Shown here piece by piece: positions 63,015-64,000 of a stretch of DNA of 64,000 bases (its first letter is position 1; every line of letters starts with the position of its first letter). The stretch covers positions 3,309,501-3,373,500 of the forward strand of contig NZ_JAUSXS010000001.1 in the NCBI RefSeq assembly GCF_030816195.1. The letters run 5' to 3'. The stretch is from Pseudomonas sp. W4I3. Lineage in GTDB: Bacteria > Pseudomonadota > Gammaproteobacteria > Pseudomonadales > Pseudomonadaceae. The notes under the pieces are model-generated. The model did not search any database. It had not been told where the DNA came from and was given only the letters and a program-made list of their open reading frames with translations. The translations under genes were made by a program, and so were the position numbers.

Positions 63015-63926
63015 GTGGACCGTTTCAATGCCATGCGCGTCTTCACCCGAATCGTCGAGTTGGGCGGTTTTGCCAAGGCCGCGGACAGCCTGCAACTGCC
63101 GCGCGCCTCGGTGACCATCCTGATCAAGCAACTGGAGGCCCACCTCGGCGTGCAACTGCTGCAGCGCACCACGCGGCAAGTCAGCCCAACCCTGGACGGC
63201 GCGGCGTACTACCAGCGTTGCGTGCAGCTGCTGACGGACCTGGAGGAAACCGAGGCGGTGTTTTCCTCGCGTCGGCAAAACCCACGCGGCACCTTGAGCA
63301 TCGATATGCCATCGGGCATCGGCCGTTTGATCGTGATCCCGGCGCTGCCGACGTTCACCGCGCTGTACCCACAGATCGAGCTGGATATCGGCCTGAACGA
63401 TCGCCCGGTGGATTTGATCCGTGAAGGGGTCGATTGCGTACTGCGCGGTGGCCCGGCGCTGGACGAATCGCTGGTGGCGCGACCGCTGGCGATGATGCAG
63501 CAGTTGACGCTGGCCAGCCCCGCGTACCTGCAGCGCATGGGCGTGCCCGCCAGCCTGGACGACCTGGGTCGGCACCAGATGATCGAGTACGTCTCCAGCG
63601 CCAGCGGCAAGCGCTTTGGCCTGGAATTCCAGATCGGTACTCAATTGCGCACGCTCAACCTGTCGAAGGTGGTCGCGGTGAACAGTTCCGACGGGTATTT
63701 CGCCGCCTGTGAAGCCGGTTACGGGCTGATCCAGGCCCCGCATTATCACGCCATGAAGCAACTGGCCGAGGGCACGCTGGTGGAGGTGCTGCCGCAGGTG
63801 GCGGTGCCGAACATGGCGCTGACCGCGCTGTACCCGCCGCATCGACAGTTGTCCCAGCGGGTACGGGTGTTTGTCGATTGGCTGGTGAAGCTGTGTGCCG
63901 AGCCTGGCAATGGTTTGCGCCGCTAG
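63015..63926 (+). CDS. LysR family transcriptional regulator
   Basis: A 303-residue LysR protein with GTG start behind GGGGGTG. Helix-turn-helix in residues 4-62 (MRVFTRIVELGGFAKAADSL, LPRASVTILIKQLEAHLGVQ), effector domain from about residue 90 (PRGTLSIDMPSGIGRLIVIP). Its group regulates divergent reductases or efflux genes; the target here is the aldo/keto reductase. Confidence 0.88.
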   Translation: MDRFNAMRVFTRIVELGGFAKAADSLQLPRASVTILIKQLEAHLGVQLLQRTTRQVSPTLDGAAYYQRCVQLLTDLEETEAVFSSRRQNPRGTLSIDMPSGIGRLIVIPALPTFTALYPQIELDIGLNDRPVDLIREGVDCVLRGGPALDESLVARPLAMMQQLTLASPAYLQRMGVPASLDDLGRHQMIEYVSSASGKRFGLEFQIGTQLRTLNLSKVVAVNSSDGYFAACEAGYGLIQAPHYHAMKQLAEGTLVEVLPQVAVPNMALTALYPPHRQLSQRVRVFVDWLVKLCAEPGNGLRR

Positions 63927-64000
63927 CTTTGTGCGCGGCGATAGGCCCCCGGTTGCTGCCCGGTGACTTTATGAAAGGCCCGGGTAAACGCCGCCACTGA
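63923..64000 (-). CDS. AraC family regulator, C-terminal end only
   Basis: The 25 visible residues (SVAAFTRAFHKVTGQQPGAY then RRAQS) are the second helix-turn-helix and end of an AraC-type regulator; the gene continues beyond the right edge. Its stop codon overlaps the LysR stop tail-to-tail by four bases. Confidence 0.8.
   Translation of the reverse strand, partial: SVAAFTRAFHKVTGQQPGAYRRAQS

Overview
The window is a piece of chromosome from a fluorescent pseudomonad, most likely of the Pseudomonas fluorescens group. The evidence is GC-rich coding with Pseudomonas-style gene content (a treZ-malQ-treY-glgX trehalose/glycogen locus, an OsmC-YcaO protein, adjacent cystathionine beta-synthase and gamma-lyase genes, AraC/LysR regulators with divergent targets) and three REP/REPIN families typical of this group: TGTAGGAGCGAGCTTGCTCG, GTGGGAGGGGGCTTGC and GTGGGAGCTGTCGAGC. 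I see no rRNA, tRNA, CRISPR array, intact insertion sequence or prophage.

Layout. 1-12.96 kb is ordinary core: a partial alpha/beta hydrolase beside its AraC regulator, a GAF protein, two MFS transporters (a ProP-like one, and an ACS-family one with a clear sigma-70 promoter and palindromic operator), a GNAT enzyme, a PQQ-type sugar dehydrogenase lipoprotein with a DUF2231 membrane partner, a UV-damage endonuclease, a P-loop kinase, a Nudix hydrolase, a TetR regulator with two near-identical operators in front of a glutathione S-transferase, and an XAC2610-like exported protein. 13.06-16.56 kb is one large gene for an SF1 helicase fused to a phospholipase-D-type nuclease, the architecture of type II Mokosh anti-phage proteins. 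16.7-24.2 kb carries OsmC-YcaO, the reverse transsulfuration pair, and an MFS exporter divergent from a LysR gene.

24.2-30.1 kb is an accessory island. It holds an IS630 transposase scrap, a beheaded regulator remnant, an unknown 218-residue protein, three unknown proteins (two exported), an intact regulator related to the remnant, and four copies of a box (consensus TAAGTATCGTTACCGTAG) each next to an inverted repeat. 30.1-36.5 kb returns to core genes: a DUF4432 epimerase-like protein, a LysE exporter, a 2OG-Fe(II) oxygenase, a soluble histidine kinase, and LysR next to a frameshifted NmrA-like gene. 36.5-37.5 kb is a tandem array of a 191-bp REPIN-containing unit. A chemoreceptor and a Fur-boxed siderophore receptor follow.

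41.5-45.4 kb is a tightly overlapped minus-strand operon (acyl-CoA dehydrogenase-like, PIG-L deacetylase, NodS-like methyltransferase, GT2 glycosyltransferase) followed by a second PIG-L protein whose catalytic Asp is replaced by Gly. Its set of activities resembles Nod-factor tailoring. 45.4-56.1 kb is the glycogen/trehalose block, read glgA, treZ, malQ, treY, DUF2934 protein, glgX on the minus strand: GlgA builds alpha-glucan, GlgX debranches it, MalQ redistributes the maltodextrins, and TreY/TreZ turn chain ends into trehalose. 56.6-64 kb has a 2-hydroxyacid dehydrogenase, an exported alpha/beta hydrolase, a YqaA-like membrane protein, an SRPBCC protein, a dCACHE chemoreceptor, an aldo/keto reductase divergent from LysR, and the tail of an AraC gene.
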